From: Helicobacter anseris
GTDB lineage: Bacteria > Campylobacterota > Campylobacteria > Campylobacterales > Helicobacteraceae
Length of the DNA: 34,739 nt
Direction of reading: 5' to 3'
Assembly (NCBI RefSeq): GCF_003364335.1
Contig: NZ_NXLX01000016.1
Location: 1-34,739 of the forward strand
Position numbers and translations under genes: made by a program. Below are positions 27,323-34,739 of the stretch, piece after piece. How positions within the stretch are numbered: the first letter of the stretch is position 1; each line of letters opens with the position of its first letter. The notes under the pieces are model-generated. The model did no database searches, had not been told where the DNA came from, and saw only the letters and a list, made by a program, of their open reading frames with translations.

Positions 27323-27350
27323 AAACCTCAAGAAAAAATCCTTGAGGTTT
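27323..27350 (-). promoter_or_regulatory. Hairpin between rpmA and yejE covering the yejE ribosome binding site
   Basis: AAACCTCAAG (27323-27332), an 8 nt loop and CTTGAGGTTT (27341-27350) make a perfect 10 bp stem 8 nt upstream of the yejE ATG and 7 nt after the rpmA stop. In the minus-strand RNA, GAGG in the 3' arm is the only plausible Shine-Dalgarno for yejE. The T-rich stretch is in the loop rather than after the stem, so a classical terminator is less certain. Confidence 0.55.
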
Positions 27351-27357
27351 AAAAAAA

Positions 27358-27612
27358 TTAAGCAGGAATAACAGAAACTTTTTTTCTGTCTTTTGTTTTT
27401 TGTTGAAATTTAACAACACCATCAATTAAAGCAAAAATAGTGTGGTCTTTTCCCATTCCTACATTTTCACCTAAGTGAATTTTTGTACCTCTTTGGCGAA
27501 CAATAATATTCCCAGCACGAACAAACTGAGAACCAAACTTCTTAATACCTAACCTTCTACCCGCAGAATCTCTATTATTCTGGGTACTACCCTGACCTTT
27601 CTTGTGTGCCAT
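27358..27612 (-). CDS. rpmA: 50S ribosomal protein L27
   Basis: The 84-residue protein begins [20 protein letters not shown], so it has the exposed N-terminus (no cleavable extension) that reaches the peptidyl transferase centre. The core has [14 protein letters not shown] and [12 protein letters not shown]. It lies 10 bp downstream of rplU in the usual L21-L27 order. Confidence 0.97.
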   Translation of the reverse strand: MAHKKGQGSTQNNRDSAGRRLGIKKFGSQFVRAGNIIVRQRGTKIHLGENVGMGKDHTIFALIDGVVKFQQKTKDRKKVSVIPA

Positions 27613-27622
27613 ATCTTACTCC

Positions 27623-27934
27623 TTAACCTACAATCTTTAAAATACGCACTCTTGTAAAGTCGCGTCTAAAACCTCTTTTGGTCTTACTATCTTTTCTTCT
27701 TCTTTTTTTGAAAGTAATTACCTTCTTTCCACGACCCTCATTGATAACCTCTGCTTCAATCTTTGCACCAGATACAAAAGGAGTTCCAACTTTGAGATTA
27801 TCCCTAGAAGAAATTGCTAAAACTTCTTCAAAATTTATCTTTGACTTTGGCTCAAGGCTCATTTTATCAAGAAGAACAATGCTTCCTTCTTGCACCTTGT
27901 ATTGCTTGCCTCCATTCTTAAATATCGCATACAT
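27623..27934 (-). CDS. rplU: 50S ribosomal protein L21
   Basis: The 103-residue protein begins [14 protein letters not shown] and has the C-terminal [14 protein letters not shown] basic motif that binds 23S rRNA. It is first in the rplU-rpmA unit with a leader of about 55 nt after a strong extended -10 promoter. Confidence 0.97.
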   Translation of the reverse strand: MYAIFKNGGKQYKVQEGSIVLLDKMSLEPKSKINFEEVLAISSRDNLKVGTPFVSGAKIEAEVINEGRGKKVITFKKRRRKDSKTKRGFRRDFTRVRILKIVG

Positions 27935-27995
27935 AGCTTTTTCCTTAATTTTTAACTATAAACTTTGAAACGCATTAAAGCGAAACAAAGTGGTG

Positions 27996-28004
27996 ATTAT
28001 AACA
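27996..28004 (-). promoter_or_regulatory. Extended -10 promoter of rplU-rpmA
   Basis: The minus strand reads TGTTATAAT, a perfect match to the Helicobacter vegetative TGnTATAAT. Transcription would start near 27989. Confidence 0.65.
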
Positions 28005-28021
28005 AAATTTCTTAAAATATT

Positions 28022-28396
28022 TTAACCAATTCTTGCAATACACTCAATTTCCACTAGTGCATTTTTTGGCAAAGTTTTTACTGCAATAGTACTTCTAGCT
28101 GGTTTATGATTCCCAAAAAACTTAGCATAAACTTCATTGAATGCAATAAAATCTTCCATATTTGCAAGAAATACTGTTGTTTTTATAACTTTCTCAAAAC
28201 TACTTCCAGCCTCTTTTAATACAGCCTCAAGATTTTGCAAAACTTGTGTTGTTTGGGCTACTATATCCCCATTAACAAAATTACCTTCCTTATCAAGTGG
28301 TATCTGTCCTGATGTATATAAAATACCATTTAGTTCAATAGCTTGAGAATAAGGTCCTATAGCTTGTGGAGCATTTGATGTGTTGATAATTTTCAT
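28022..28396 (-). CDS. ridA: RidA family enamine/imine deaminase
   Basis: The 124-residue protein hydrolyses reactive enamine/imine intermediates from PLP enzymes. It has the family signature [21 protein letters not shown] (residues 98-118) with Arg101, the SGQIP segment (29-33) and GPYSQA (14-19) with Tyr16. AAGGAT precedes the ATG by about 7 nt. A strong rplU promoter follows it, so it is probably a separate unit. Confidence 0.94.
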   Translation of the reverse strand: MKIINTSNAPQAIGPYSQAIELNGILYTSGQIPLDKEGNFVNGDIVAQTTQVLQNLEAVLKEAGSSFEKVIKTTVFLANMEDFIAFNEVYAKFFGNHKPARSTIAVKTLPKNALVEIECIARIG

Positions 28397-28558
28397 CTAA
28401 AATCCTTTCTTAATAAAATTTAGTTACAATAACTTCATAGATTGCAATTCTAGCAACTTTTTATATACATCCAAAAATACTTAAAAATAATTTTTATTTG
28501 ACGATACTCTTGACAAAGGATTTTATCAATAGTTAGGGTTTTATGACATCACAAAAAT

Positions 28559-28576
28559 TTGGAATTATTTTTGCTT
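28559..28576 (+). promoter_or_regulatory. Sigma-54 (-24/-12) promoter of flgL
   Basis: TTGG (28559-28562), then ten bases, then GC (28573-28574) within TTTTTGCTT fits the sigma-54 consensus (GG at -24, GC at -12). It is 53 bp upstream of the flgL ATG, with transcription expected near 28586. This agrees with RpoN control of middle flagellar genes in Helicobacter. Confidence 0.75.
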
Positions 28577-28628
28577 GATTATCTTAAAAATTTTAACAAT
28601 ATCTTTAAAATGAGGTTGGTCTAGGTTT

Positions 28629-31112
28629 ATGAGGGTTACTTTTGGCACAAAATATAACCAAATGAATTATCATCAAAACACTCTTCAAAATAAACTCAAT
28701 AGTGCAAACAATAAAATCGCATCTGGTTTAAAAATCCAGCAAGGATATGAAGATAGTAGTGTTTTTAATCAAGACTTAAAACTTGATTATGAAATAAATA
28801 CTCTCAATCAAACCATCGATGTTGCAAAAACCGCAGAAACAAAAACACTTAATACCGATAAGGCATTGAGCGAATTATCACAAACACTCACTCAATTCAA
28901 GGCAAAATTACTGCAAGCTGCAAATGACACACAATCTGAAACTTCTAGAAAAGCTATAGCTTCTGACCTAAAAAGCATGAAGCAACACATTGTCAATCTT
29001 GCCAATACTTCTATTGGAGGAGAATATATTTTTGCAGGTAGCAAGGTTGATAAAACACCTTTTGATTCCTATGGAAATTATTATGGAAATAATGAAACCC
29101 TATCTGCACTCATAAGCTCTAATAACCTAGTGCCCTACAACATAACTGGAGAGCAATTATTCTTAAGCAGAGATACAGATAAAACAAGACTTATTACTAC
29201 CAATATCAAACTACTCAATCAAAGCAAACTGCATCCAAATATTATGGAAGCACCAAATAATAATATCCCTTCTCAAGAAGTCTTTATAACTCTTGAAGAT
29301 ACCATTAGAGATCTTGTTGGGGATAATGATGATAATACCAGCAATGATGGAAAAGAATATTTTTATATTCGAGGAATTGGTGTAGATGGAGTAGCCTTTA
29401 AATCTAAATTTGCCTTTGACAGAGGATATGAAAATAGAGAAAATGCCACAACAATGAAAGACTTGCTGCAAAAAATTGGTCAAGAATTTGGAAATACATC
29501 TCAAAATAAAGTTGTAGATGTTTCTTTAAATGCGTGGGGACAAATAGAGATAAAAGATTTAAGACCAGGAAGCTCTTCTATCCAATTTCATATGATTTCA
29601 AGCGACAAAGATGTAGATGATATTAGTGAGCTTTATGAAAATGGTGCAAGAATCACAAACTATGTGCAAAGTCCTTTTATGACAGATTACACACTTGATA
29701 AAATTCAATCAACAAAAGATTATTACAATCATGCACAACTCACTTTCAATACCACCTTCATAACCAATAAAAACACTTTAGCAGATAGAAATACAATGCT
29801 TGATCAAATTGTATCTCCTGACACAGATTTCCTTGTGCTAAAAAATACCTTTGGAGATGATGAGAAAGGAATGCTAAAAGTCAATGTAAAAGATACAAGC
29901 ATGAGAGATTTTGTTAAAAAAATACAAGAGTTTTATGGACCAAACCTCAATGCAGAATTCACAAATGGGAAGCTTATTTTGCTAGATAAGAATGCACAAA
30001 AAGAAAATAAAAATACCGAACTTTCCTTTGAATTGCAAACTCTAGGGGCAGATGGACAAAAAACTAATGGTCTTGCGACAGACTTCAAAACTCAATATGA
30101 CCAAACTTACTTTACCAATAAAGGCTCAAAGCTTATGGGCAATATTTCCCAAAGTCTCTCCAATGGAATGGCATTTGCCATAGCAGAAACAAAATTATCA
30201 GAGGTTTCTGGTAATAATATGGAAAATCAAAGCTTTATATTAAAACTACAAGATCATAATGGAGTGAGCATAAATGCCAAAATCACTCTTGATTCAAAAG
30301 GTGCATATCTACAACTACCAAATAAAGATGCAAAAAAAGAAGATTATATTATTCCTCTTTATAAACCAGATAAAGAATCTTTACAAGCCATTGAAACAAA
30401 ATCAAATGAAGTCACCTATCGACAGCTAATGGATGCTATCACCATTGCTCTAAATTATAGCAATCAAGGTGCAAAAGAATTAGAACAAGCCTCACAACCT
30501 ATCAGCCAAGAAGGTAAAGAAGCCTATGAAAATCTTTTAGATAAATCCAATGCAAAAATAGATGTCAATCTAGACACACAAGGAAGAATGATTATTCAAG
30601 ATAAAGTTACTTCAAATACAAAAATGAAATTTATGTTTAGCAATGAAGATAGTGATGATTTTTCTTATGAGGGTATCAAAAACTCTAAAAAATCTCTTGT
30701 CTTAAATGCAAATGATGCAATCACTATAGACCAACCTCAAGTGAGCTTTTTTGAACAACTTGATAGTATTATTGATGCAGTAGATAGAGGAATCTATCGC
30801 CCTGGAAACTTTAATACCTATAATAGTGATATGCGCAATATTGGTATCCAAAATGGAATCACTGCCTTTGACCACCTAAGTGATCATATAGAAAAGATAA
30901 TTGCACTCAATGGTTCTCATGGAAAAACTTTTGAAAATATCATCAGACGCAACGAGATATTAAAAACGCAAATTGAAAGTATGAAAGCAGAAAATATAGG
31001 AATTGATGTCGCTGAAACTTATAATAAATTTTCAAATCTAAACAACAACTACAATGCTGTTTTAAACTCAACCAGCAAAATTAATCAGATGTCTTTGGTA
31101 AATTACCTTTAA
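28629..31112 (+). CDS. flgL: Flagellar hook-associated protein 3
   Basis: The 827-residue protein has the flagellin-like N-terminal helix domain (MRVTFGTKYNQMNYHQ ... LNSANNKIASGLKIQQ) and C-terminal helix (DVAETYNKFSNLNNNYNAV ... INQMSLVNYL) that form the filament-junction core. They flank a very large variable middle of about 550 residues. E. coli FlgL is about 317 residues; this enlarged size is the H. pylori form. It joins the hook to the filament after export through the flagellar type III system. The start ATG has a weak ribosome binding site (TAGG). It is convergent with the NYN gene, 5 bp apart. Confidence 0.93.
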   Translation: MRVTFGTKYNQMNYHQNTLQNKLNSANNKIASGLKIQQGYEDSSVFNQDLKLDYEINTLNQTIDVAKTAETKTLNTDKALSELSQTLTQFKAKLLQAANDTQSETSRKAIASDLKSMKQHIVNLANTSIGGEYIFAGSKVDKTPFDSYGNYYGNNETLSALISSNNLVPYNITGEQLFLSRDTDKTRLITTNIKLLNQSKLHPNIMEAPNNNIPSQEVFITLEDTIRDLVGDNDDNTSNDGKEYFYIRGIGVDGVAFKSKFAFDRGYENRENATTMKDLLQKIGQEFGNTSQNKVVDVSLNAWGQIEIKDLRPGSSSIQFHMISSDKDVDDISELYENGARITNYVQSPFMTDYTLDKIQSTKDYYNHAQLTFNTTFITNKNTLADRNTMLDQIVSPDTDFLVLKNTFGDDEKGMLKVNVKDTSMRDFVKKIQEFYGPNLNAEFTNGKLILLDKNAQKENKNTELSFELQTLGADGQKTNGLATDFKTQYDQTYFTNKGSKLMGNISQSLSNGMAFAIAETKLSEVSGNNMENQSFILKLQDHNGVSINAKITLDSKGAYLQLPNKDAKKEDYIIPLYKPDKESLQAIETKSNEVTYRQLMDAITIALNYSNQGAKELEQASQPISQEGKEAYENLLDKSNAKIDVNLDTQGRMIIQDKVTSNTKMKFMFSNEDSDDFSYEGIKNSKKSLVLNANDAITIDQPQVSFFEQLDSIIDAVDRGIYRPGNFNTYNSDMRNIGIQNGITAFDHLSDHIEKIIALNGSHGKTFENIIRRNEILKTQIESMKAENIGIDVAETYNKFSNLNNNYNAVLNSTSKINQMSLVNYL

Positions 31113-31117
31113 ATAAC

Positions 31118-31840
31118 TCACCAATAATTATATTCCACCATCATAGCACTTTTGCTTTTATCATGGTGCACGCTAAAATCTTTTTTTAATTCTCTAAAAA
31201 TTTCACCCCAAGTTTTTTTCCCATAAGTTCTAGCACTCTGAGAATAATTCTTTTTAATCCAAATGCCAATATCTGCAACCAAAGATAATCCAGTTTGATT
31301 TGATGTTTCATCAATAGCTTTTTTTAGCATTCTAATAAGCTCTTTATTATTCTCTAGATTCTCAATATTATCTTTAGTATCCTGTTTTCTTAATATCTCA
31401 AAACTTGTAAAAGCACTTTTATATTCTTGTCTTGATTTTATTTCACCAAAACCAATTGCTTGCATACCCCTTGATCGTATTTCTTGCGCAAGCGGAGCAA
31501 AATCACTATCACTACTAGCAATTGCTATACAATCCACAATACCATCATACAAACAATTCATCACATCAATAACCAATTGTATATCTGAAGAATTCTTTCC
31601 TTCCCCCTTATTTTTTCTATAATGATTACCTGTAATAATATGCACGGGCTGAATAGAATATCTAATCAATTCTTTATCCCAAGATTTTAAAGCACTATTT
31701 CTCCAATCCCCATATGCTTTTTTGATACAAATATCACCTATATCAAGCAAACTTTCAAAAATATTATCAATCCAGTTATATGCGATATTTTCACAATCTA
31801 TAAATAATGCAATCTTCTTCTCTTTATCCAATTGTTTCAT
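31118..31840 (-). CDS. NYN-domain protein with C-terminal OST-HTH/LOTUS domain
   Basis: The 240-residue protein has an N-terminal NYN (PIN-like) nuclease fold with the acidic active-site pattern: Asp15 in FIDCENI, Asp86 in SSDIQLVID, and Asp111 and Asp113 in SSDSDF. The C-terminal part (about 162-240, VADIGIWIKKNYSQSARTYG then KTWGEIFREL) matches the OST-HTH/LOTUS RNA-binding fold. NYN-OST proteins are thought to act on RNA. The ATG directly follows the FUSC stop, so the two are translated together. The target RNA is unknown. Confidence 0.82.
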   Translation of the reverse strand: MKQLDKEKKIALFIDCENIAYNWIDNIFESLLDIGDICIKKAYGDWRNSALKSWDKELIRYSIQPVHIITGNHYRKNKGEGKNSSDIQLVIDVMNCLYDGIVDCIAIASSDSDFAPLAQEIRSRGMQAIGFGEIKSRQEYKSAFTSFEILRKQDTKDNIENLENNKELIRMLKKAIDETSNQTGLSLVADIGIWIKKNYSQSARTYGKKTWGEIFRELKKDFSVHHDKSKSAMMVEYNYW

Positions 31841-33880
31841 CTACTCTCCTAATTTTACATTTGCTTGTAATGTCAAAAATAAACCATTTTGTGCTTCAAA
31901 TAACAAATCCATAATTTCACTAAAAACCACATCTTGAGATAAGAATCTATCATCTTTTTGCTCTTTAAAATAAAAAGAATTGCCTTGCAATGCTCTATTT
32001 AACATCTCATATCGTGTTTTTATAATATTTAAATCATTCAAATAAAGCTCTTTTTGATCCTGAAGTAATTTTGCATCCATTTCCATCAAAAAATAATGCA
32101 TCTTAAGCGTATTTTGATTTAAAAAATCAAGATACTTCAAACTATTCCTTGCGGATTTTAAATCACTTAAAATATTTTTTTCTTTTTTTGCCTCTTCCAA
32201 AGCTAGTGCTAAAGCATTGTAACAAGCAAAAAATTGTTTTTGTTCTTTTTGAAATTTTTGATGATATTTACGCAAATCCATAATTTCTTGCATTGTATAA
32301 TCATAAAATACATAAAGACTTTCAAGGCTTTTTTTGATATTGGGCAAAATATCATTACCACCATACTTTGGCCAAAAAAATACAAAAGCACCAAACACAA
32401 TCCCAGCACCAATTAAAATATCAAAGAATCTGTCCGCAACCAAATCATAATTTATCCCATAAGCAGTAAAAAACATCATAATAAAAGCCATCATCATAAA
32501 ACTAGCCCAAAGTCCATAGGGATAAACTCTAAGATAAATAAATAAAAAAATTATAATGACAAAAATCACATAAAAAAAGAAAGTTCCTTGTGTGAGCAAT
32601 ACAAGCACAATACCAGCAATCAATCCACAAGTAACACCAATAAAATATTCCTTACTTATATGCTTAATACCTCCGAGATTTGGCCTAATAATAGCAACGC
32701 AAGCCATCGCTATCCAAGCTCCATGCTCAAGATGAAAAATCTCTGCAATAAGAATCGAAAACCCCAATACAAAACCATATTTGATTCCATATCTAAAAAA
32801 ATTATTATTCCAACGCATCGATTTAAAAATAATGCTAAAAACTTTTTTCTTTTTCACCTCAATAAAATAGTCTTTCTCCTCCCCACCTCTACGAAAATTA
32901 TCTATTTTATTGTAAATAATACGCACGATGTTTAAAAAAGATTTATCAAAATCTTCAGATGCTTCAATTTGCTTTAAGGCTTTTGTTTTTAAACGAGGAG
33001 TATGTCCTTCAAACATCTTGGCAATTTCTCTTATATTGTGAAGCAATTCCCTTTTAATAGGCGTAAAAGCTTGTTGAGTTATCATTTTATCATTATGAAT
33101 TGCATTGATACACTGATAAATCTCTTCGATACGATAAAGATAAAATAAAGTCCTTTTGGTATTTTTCATAATATTAGAATCTTTAATATTTCCAGCCTTG
33201 GAACTCAAAATTTTCTTTATATTTTCTATCTGCATTAGTGTTTGATTTCTAATTGCAATAAAATTTTTATCCTTATGAAGATTTTTAATCATCAACTCCA
33301 AATCAAATAAAATACTAGGAAAATATTTTCGTATAAATTTTCCATATTTTTTAAACGATGTAAAAAATAAGATCGCTAAACCTATGATTCCACCTAAAAG
33401 CAGAGTTAAAATCTCATCATAAAGGGATACTTTTATTGCTGATTTTGCGTAAATACAGGCAATTAAACCATTTAAAATACCCATATTAAAAACTTTTTGC
33501 AAATCCAAATCATAGCTACCTACTATACCAGCACAAAATCCCACAAAAACTAGTGGTAACAAAATCCATAAACCATAAGGAGTAAGTAGTGTTAAAACGA
33601 TACACAAAAAAATAGACAAAGCAATAAAAAATATAAAATAAGCCATACTTTCTTTTTGTTCAACTAAAACAACACTTAAAAAATACAAATATATAGGCAT
33701 TAAAAAAGCCCATATTGCAATATTTGGTCCAAAAAAATAGATGCTAATACACAGGCTTAAAAATGAAGCTAAAAGAGTTTTTAAAGAATAAAAAAGTCCT
33801 AGATATCCAGGGTCATAGAGATTGATAAAAGCAAGAATTTTTTCTTTTATATTGTTTAAATACATCAAGCTTGTTTGCAT
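31841..33880 (-). CDS. FUSC family inner membrane protein (putative efflux/transport)
   Basis: The 679-residue protein has two membrane blocks, each of about five or six helices (residues about 30-175 and 362-503). Each is followed by a long charged helical cytoplasmic part (176-360 and 504-679). The second block has HGAWIAMACVAIIRPNLGG (386-404), typical of the FUSC/YccS/aromatic-acid-exporter group. Such proteins export fusaric or hydroxybenzoic acids in other bacteria, but no membrane-fusion or outer-membrane partner is adjacent, so the substrate is unknown. It is divergent from the gene at 33964. Confidence 0.8.
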   Translation of the reverse strand: MQTSLMYLNNIKEKILAFINLYDPGYLGLFYSLKTLLASFLSLCISIYFFGPNIAIWAFLMPIYLYFLSVVLVEQKESMAYFIFFIALSIFLCIVLTLLTPYGLWILLPLVFVGFCAGIVGSYDLDLQKVFNMGILNGLIACIYAKSAIKVSLYDEILTLLLGGIIGLAILFFTSFKKYGKFIRKYFPSILFDLELMIKNLHKDKNFIAIRNQTLMQIENIKKILSSKAGNIKDSNIMKNTKRTLFYLYRIEEIYQCINAIHNDKMITQQAFTPIKRELLHNIREIAKMFEGHTPRLKTKALKQIEASEDFDKSFLNIVRIIYNKIDNFRRGGEEKDYFIEVKKKKVFSIIFKSMRWNNNFFRYGIKYGFVLGFSILIAEIFHLEHGAWIAMACVAIIRPNLGGIKHISKEYFIGVTCGLIAGIVLVLLTQGTFFFYVIFVIIIFLFIYLRVYPYGLWASFMMMAFIMMFFTAYGINYDLVADRFFDILIGAGIVFGAFVFFWPKYGGNDILPNIKKSLESLYVFYDYTMQEIMDLRKYHQKFQKEQKQFFACYNALALALEEAKKEKNILSDLKSARNSLKYLDFLNQNTLKMHYFLMEMDAKLLQDQKELYLNDLNIIKTRYEMLNRALQGNSFYFKEQKDDRFLSQDVVFSEIMDLLFEAQNGLFLTLQANVKLGE

Positions 33881-33948
33881 TCTATACTAGAGCTTCTATA
33901 AAAGGGGTCAGCCTTATATCCACAACCATATATATTTGTCAGCAAATA

Positions 33949-33957
33949 TGTTAAAAT
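33949..33957 (+). promoter_or_regulatory. Extended -10 promoter giving a predicted leaderless mRNA
   Basis: TGTTAAAAT (TGn plus TAAAAT) ends 6 nt before the ATG at 33964. Standard spacing places +1 on or next to the A of the start codon. No Shine-Dalgarno sequence is visible upstream. Confidence 0.5.
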
Positions 33958-33963
33958 TACCAA

Positions 33964-34419
33964 ATGAAAGATTCTAAACACATCATCTCCACAATTACTA
34001 AAAATTTTGGTTTAAAAAAGCTAAGTCAATCCCATGAGCTTGAGAAAATTAAGGTATTCCTACCCAAAAATTTCAAAGAAAATTTATTATTTATTAGTAT
34101 CAAGAATCAACAAATTCTCTTTGCATTTAAAAATCCTATAATCTGCAACGAATTTAATAAGTATCTTATCAAAAATATCTCAGATTCTATTCAAGAATAT
34201 CAAGATTTTTTTCCCTCCTTGCCTAAGCAATTTAATATTAAAGGATATGTTCCTCTAAATTTACTCAAAGAATTCAAAGCCCCTACACAAATAACATTGC
34301 AAATCTATCAAGAAACAGCATTGGGAAATTTTCAAAATCATTGCAAAGACAAAAAACTCCATGAAGGCTTTGAAAAAATAAGAAACAAAATTATTCAATT
34401 GCAATCAATCAAAAACTAA
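33964..34419 (+). CDS. Small protein, possibly DciA-like (DUF721)
   Basis: The 151-residue protein is basic and cytoplasmic. Residues about 27-70 (the LEKIKVFLPKNF region, then LLFISIKNQQILFAFKN, then EFNKYLIKNI) have the beta-beta-alpha pattern of the DUF721/DciA domain, the replicative-helicase loader of bacteria without DnaC. The match is by eye and moderate. The C-terminus is helical and Lys/Gln-rich. The mRNA is predicted to be leaderless. It is separated by 83 bp from the divergent FUSC gene. Confidence 0.6.
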   Translation: MKDSKHIISTITKNFGLKKLSQSHELEKIKVFLPKNFKENLLFISIKNQQILFAFKNPIICNEFNKYLIKNISDSIQEYQDFFPSLPKQFNIKGYVPLNLLKEFKAPTQITLQIYQETALGNFQNHCKDKKLHEGFEKIRNKIIQLQSIKN

Positions 34420-34739
34420 CCCCTCCTTCATTCTCTTTCCCTCTCCAACCACCACTTAAACTAAGGAGTTTTGTCATAAAACTTTAAGATTTGATTTTAA
34501 GATTAAAGAGTTTTATTATTTCTCTTTAACCTTTAAGCTTAAAGTATTACTTTAATTTCTTTTTGTTTTAGTTTGTTTAAAACAAAAAATTGCGAGCGAA
34601 AAATAAAAAATATAAAAATGTTTAAGTGGTGGCAGGAGAAGGAAAAATCTTTTTTTGTTTTCTTCTTCTGCTTAGTTTTAATTAAAAATACTTTTTAATA
34701 CTTTTAATTTCTTTTTTAATTATTATTCTTCATACTTCT
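34420..34739. other. Gene-free, AT-rich, hairpin-rich segment at the right edge
   Basis: No convincing gene is seen. The segment contains TTAAAGAG/CTCTTTAA (34503-34510 and 34522-34529), the palindrome CTTTAAGCTTAAAG (34531-34544), and TTTTTGTTTTA/TAAAACAAAAA (34560-34570 and 34578-34588). TCTCTTTAAC (34521-34530) resembles the rRNA-antitermination boxA. It may be the leader of an rRNA or other operon starting beyond the edge, or an ncRNA. No tRNA cloverleaf was found. Confidence 0.4.
34449..34632. repeat. Distant perfect 13 bp inverted repeat with imperfect purine-rich extension
   Basis: CCACCACTTAAAC (34449-34461) and GTTTAAGTGGTGG (34620-34632) are perfect complements 158 bp apart. The outward flanks continue the match imperfectly: GGAGAGGGAAAG, read on the minus strand at the left, compares with GGAGAAGGAAAA on the right. 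The arms could form a long stem closing the smaller hairpins. Confidence 0.6.

Noticed and set aside
28510-28538. TTGACA at 28510 as a -35 for flgL
   Set aside because: No -10 hexamer lies 16-18 bp downstream, whereas a properly spaced sigma-54 site follows.
33881-33963. Repeated TCAGC and alternating AT runs as an operator for the FUSC/33964 divergent pair
   Set aside because: The repeats are only five bases and direct rather than inverted; too weak to support a regulator site.

Overview
The window is about 34.7 kb of AT-rich DNA from an epsilonproteobacterium (Campylobacterota), almost certainly a Helicobacter. The reasons are an 827-residue FlgL (H. pylori size), a paralysed-flagellum protein PflA, a Hof-family outer membrane protein beside pyrB, a Helicobacter-type L31 protein, extended -10 promoters (TGnTATAAT) without clear -35 boxes, and long poly-G/poly-C tracts typical of phase-variable genes. 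From memory, the order hof-pyrB-lipoprotein-tlyA-ribF-tkt-addB-like-ftsK resembles the H. pylori HP1083-HP1090 block. pflA-algC resembles HP1274-HP1275, and flgL/rplU/rpmA resembles HP0295-HP0297. Those locus numbers were not checked. The species cannot be fixed from the window, but the mosaic order and the large autotransporter suggest a non-pylori Helicobacter. No rRNA, tRNA, IS element, integrase or CRISPR array was found.

Layout, left to right. Positions 1-3105 (minus) hold the N-terminal 1035 codons of a very large autotransporter-like surface protein that runs off the left edge. A G11 tract lies between its start codon and its signal peptide, and both off-frames stop within a few codons. 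A second G12 tract sits in the intergenic region before pflA. Next come pflA-algC (plus; flagellar motor scaffold and phosphomannomutase), convergent with ftsK (minus). An unnamed cold-shock-like/degenerate-receiver protein (plus) follows, convergent with an AddB-like nuclease. Then comes a minus-strand housekeeping run (lipoprotein, tlyA, ribF, tkt, addB-like), divergent from pyrB and the Hof porin (plus).

A bidirectional hairpin and a C12 tract separate the Hof gene from a tight minus-strand operon: rpmE, rsmI, a TrmH-family methyltransferase, a membrane protein with a RodZ-like layout, and an exported protein. Further right are yejE-yejF (peptide/microcin C-type importer) coupled to a periplasmic transglutaminase-like protein. 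They lie downstream of rplU-rpmA and a hairpin that covers the likely yejE ribosome binding site. ridA follows, then flgL with a clear sigma-54 promoter. The right end has a FUSC-family membrane protein coupled to a NYN-OST-HTH RNA-binding/nuclease protein, a divergent small gene predicted to be leaderless, and a gene-free, hairpin-rich 320 bp segment.

Themes are flagellar assembly (pflA, flgL), envelope (autotransporter, Hof, algC, lipoprotein), translation (L21, L27, L31, RsmI, TlyA, TrmH family) and central metabolism (tkt, pyrB, ribF). The strongest unusual signals are the simple-sequence tracts, a possible AUA start for ftsK, the uncharacterised cold-shock/receiver protein and several RNA-level regulatory structures.
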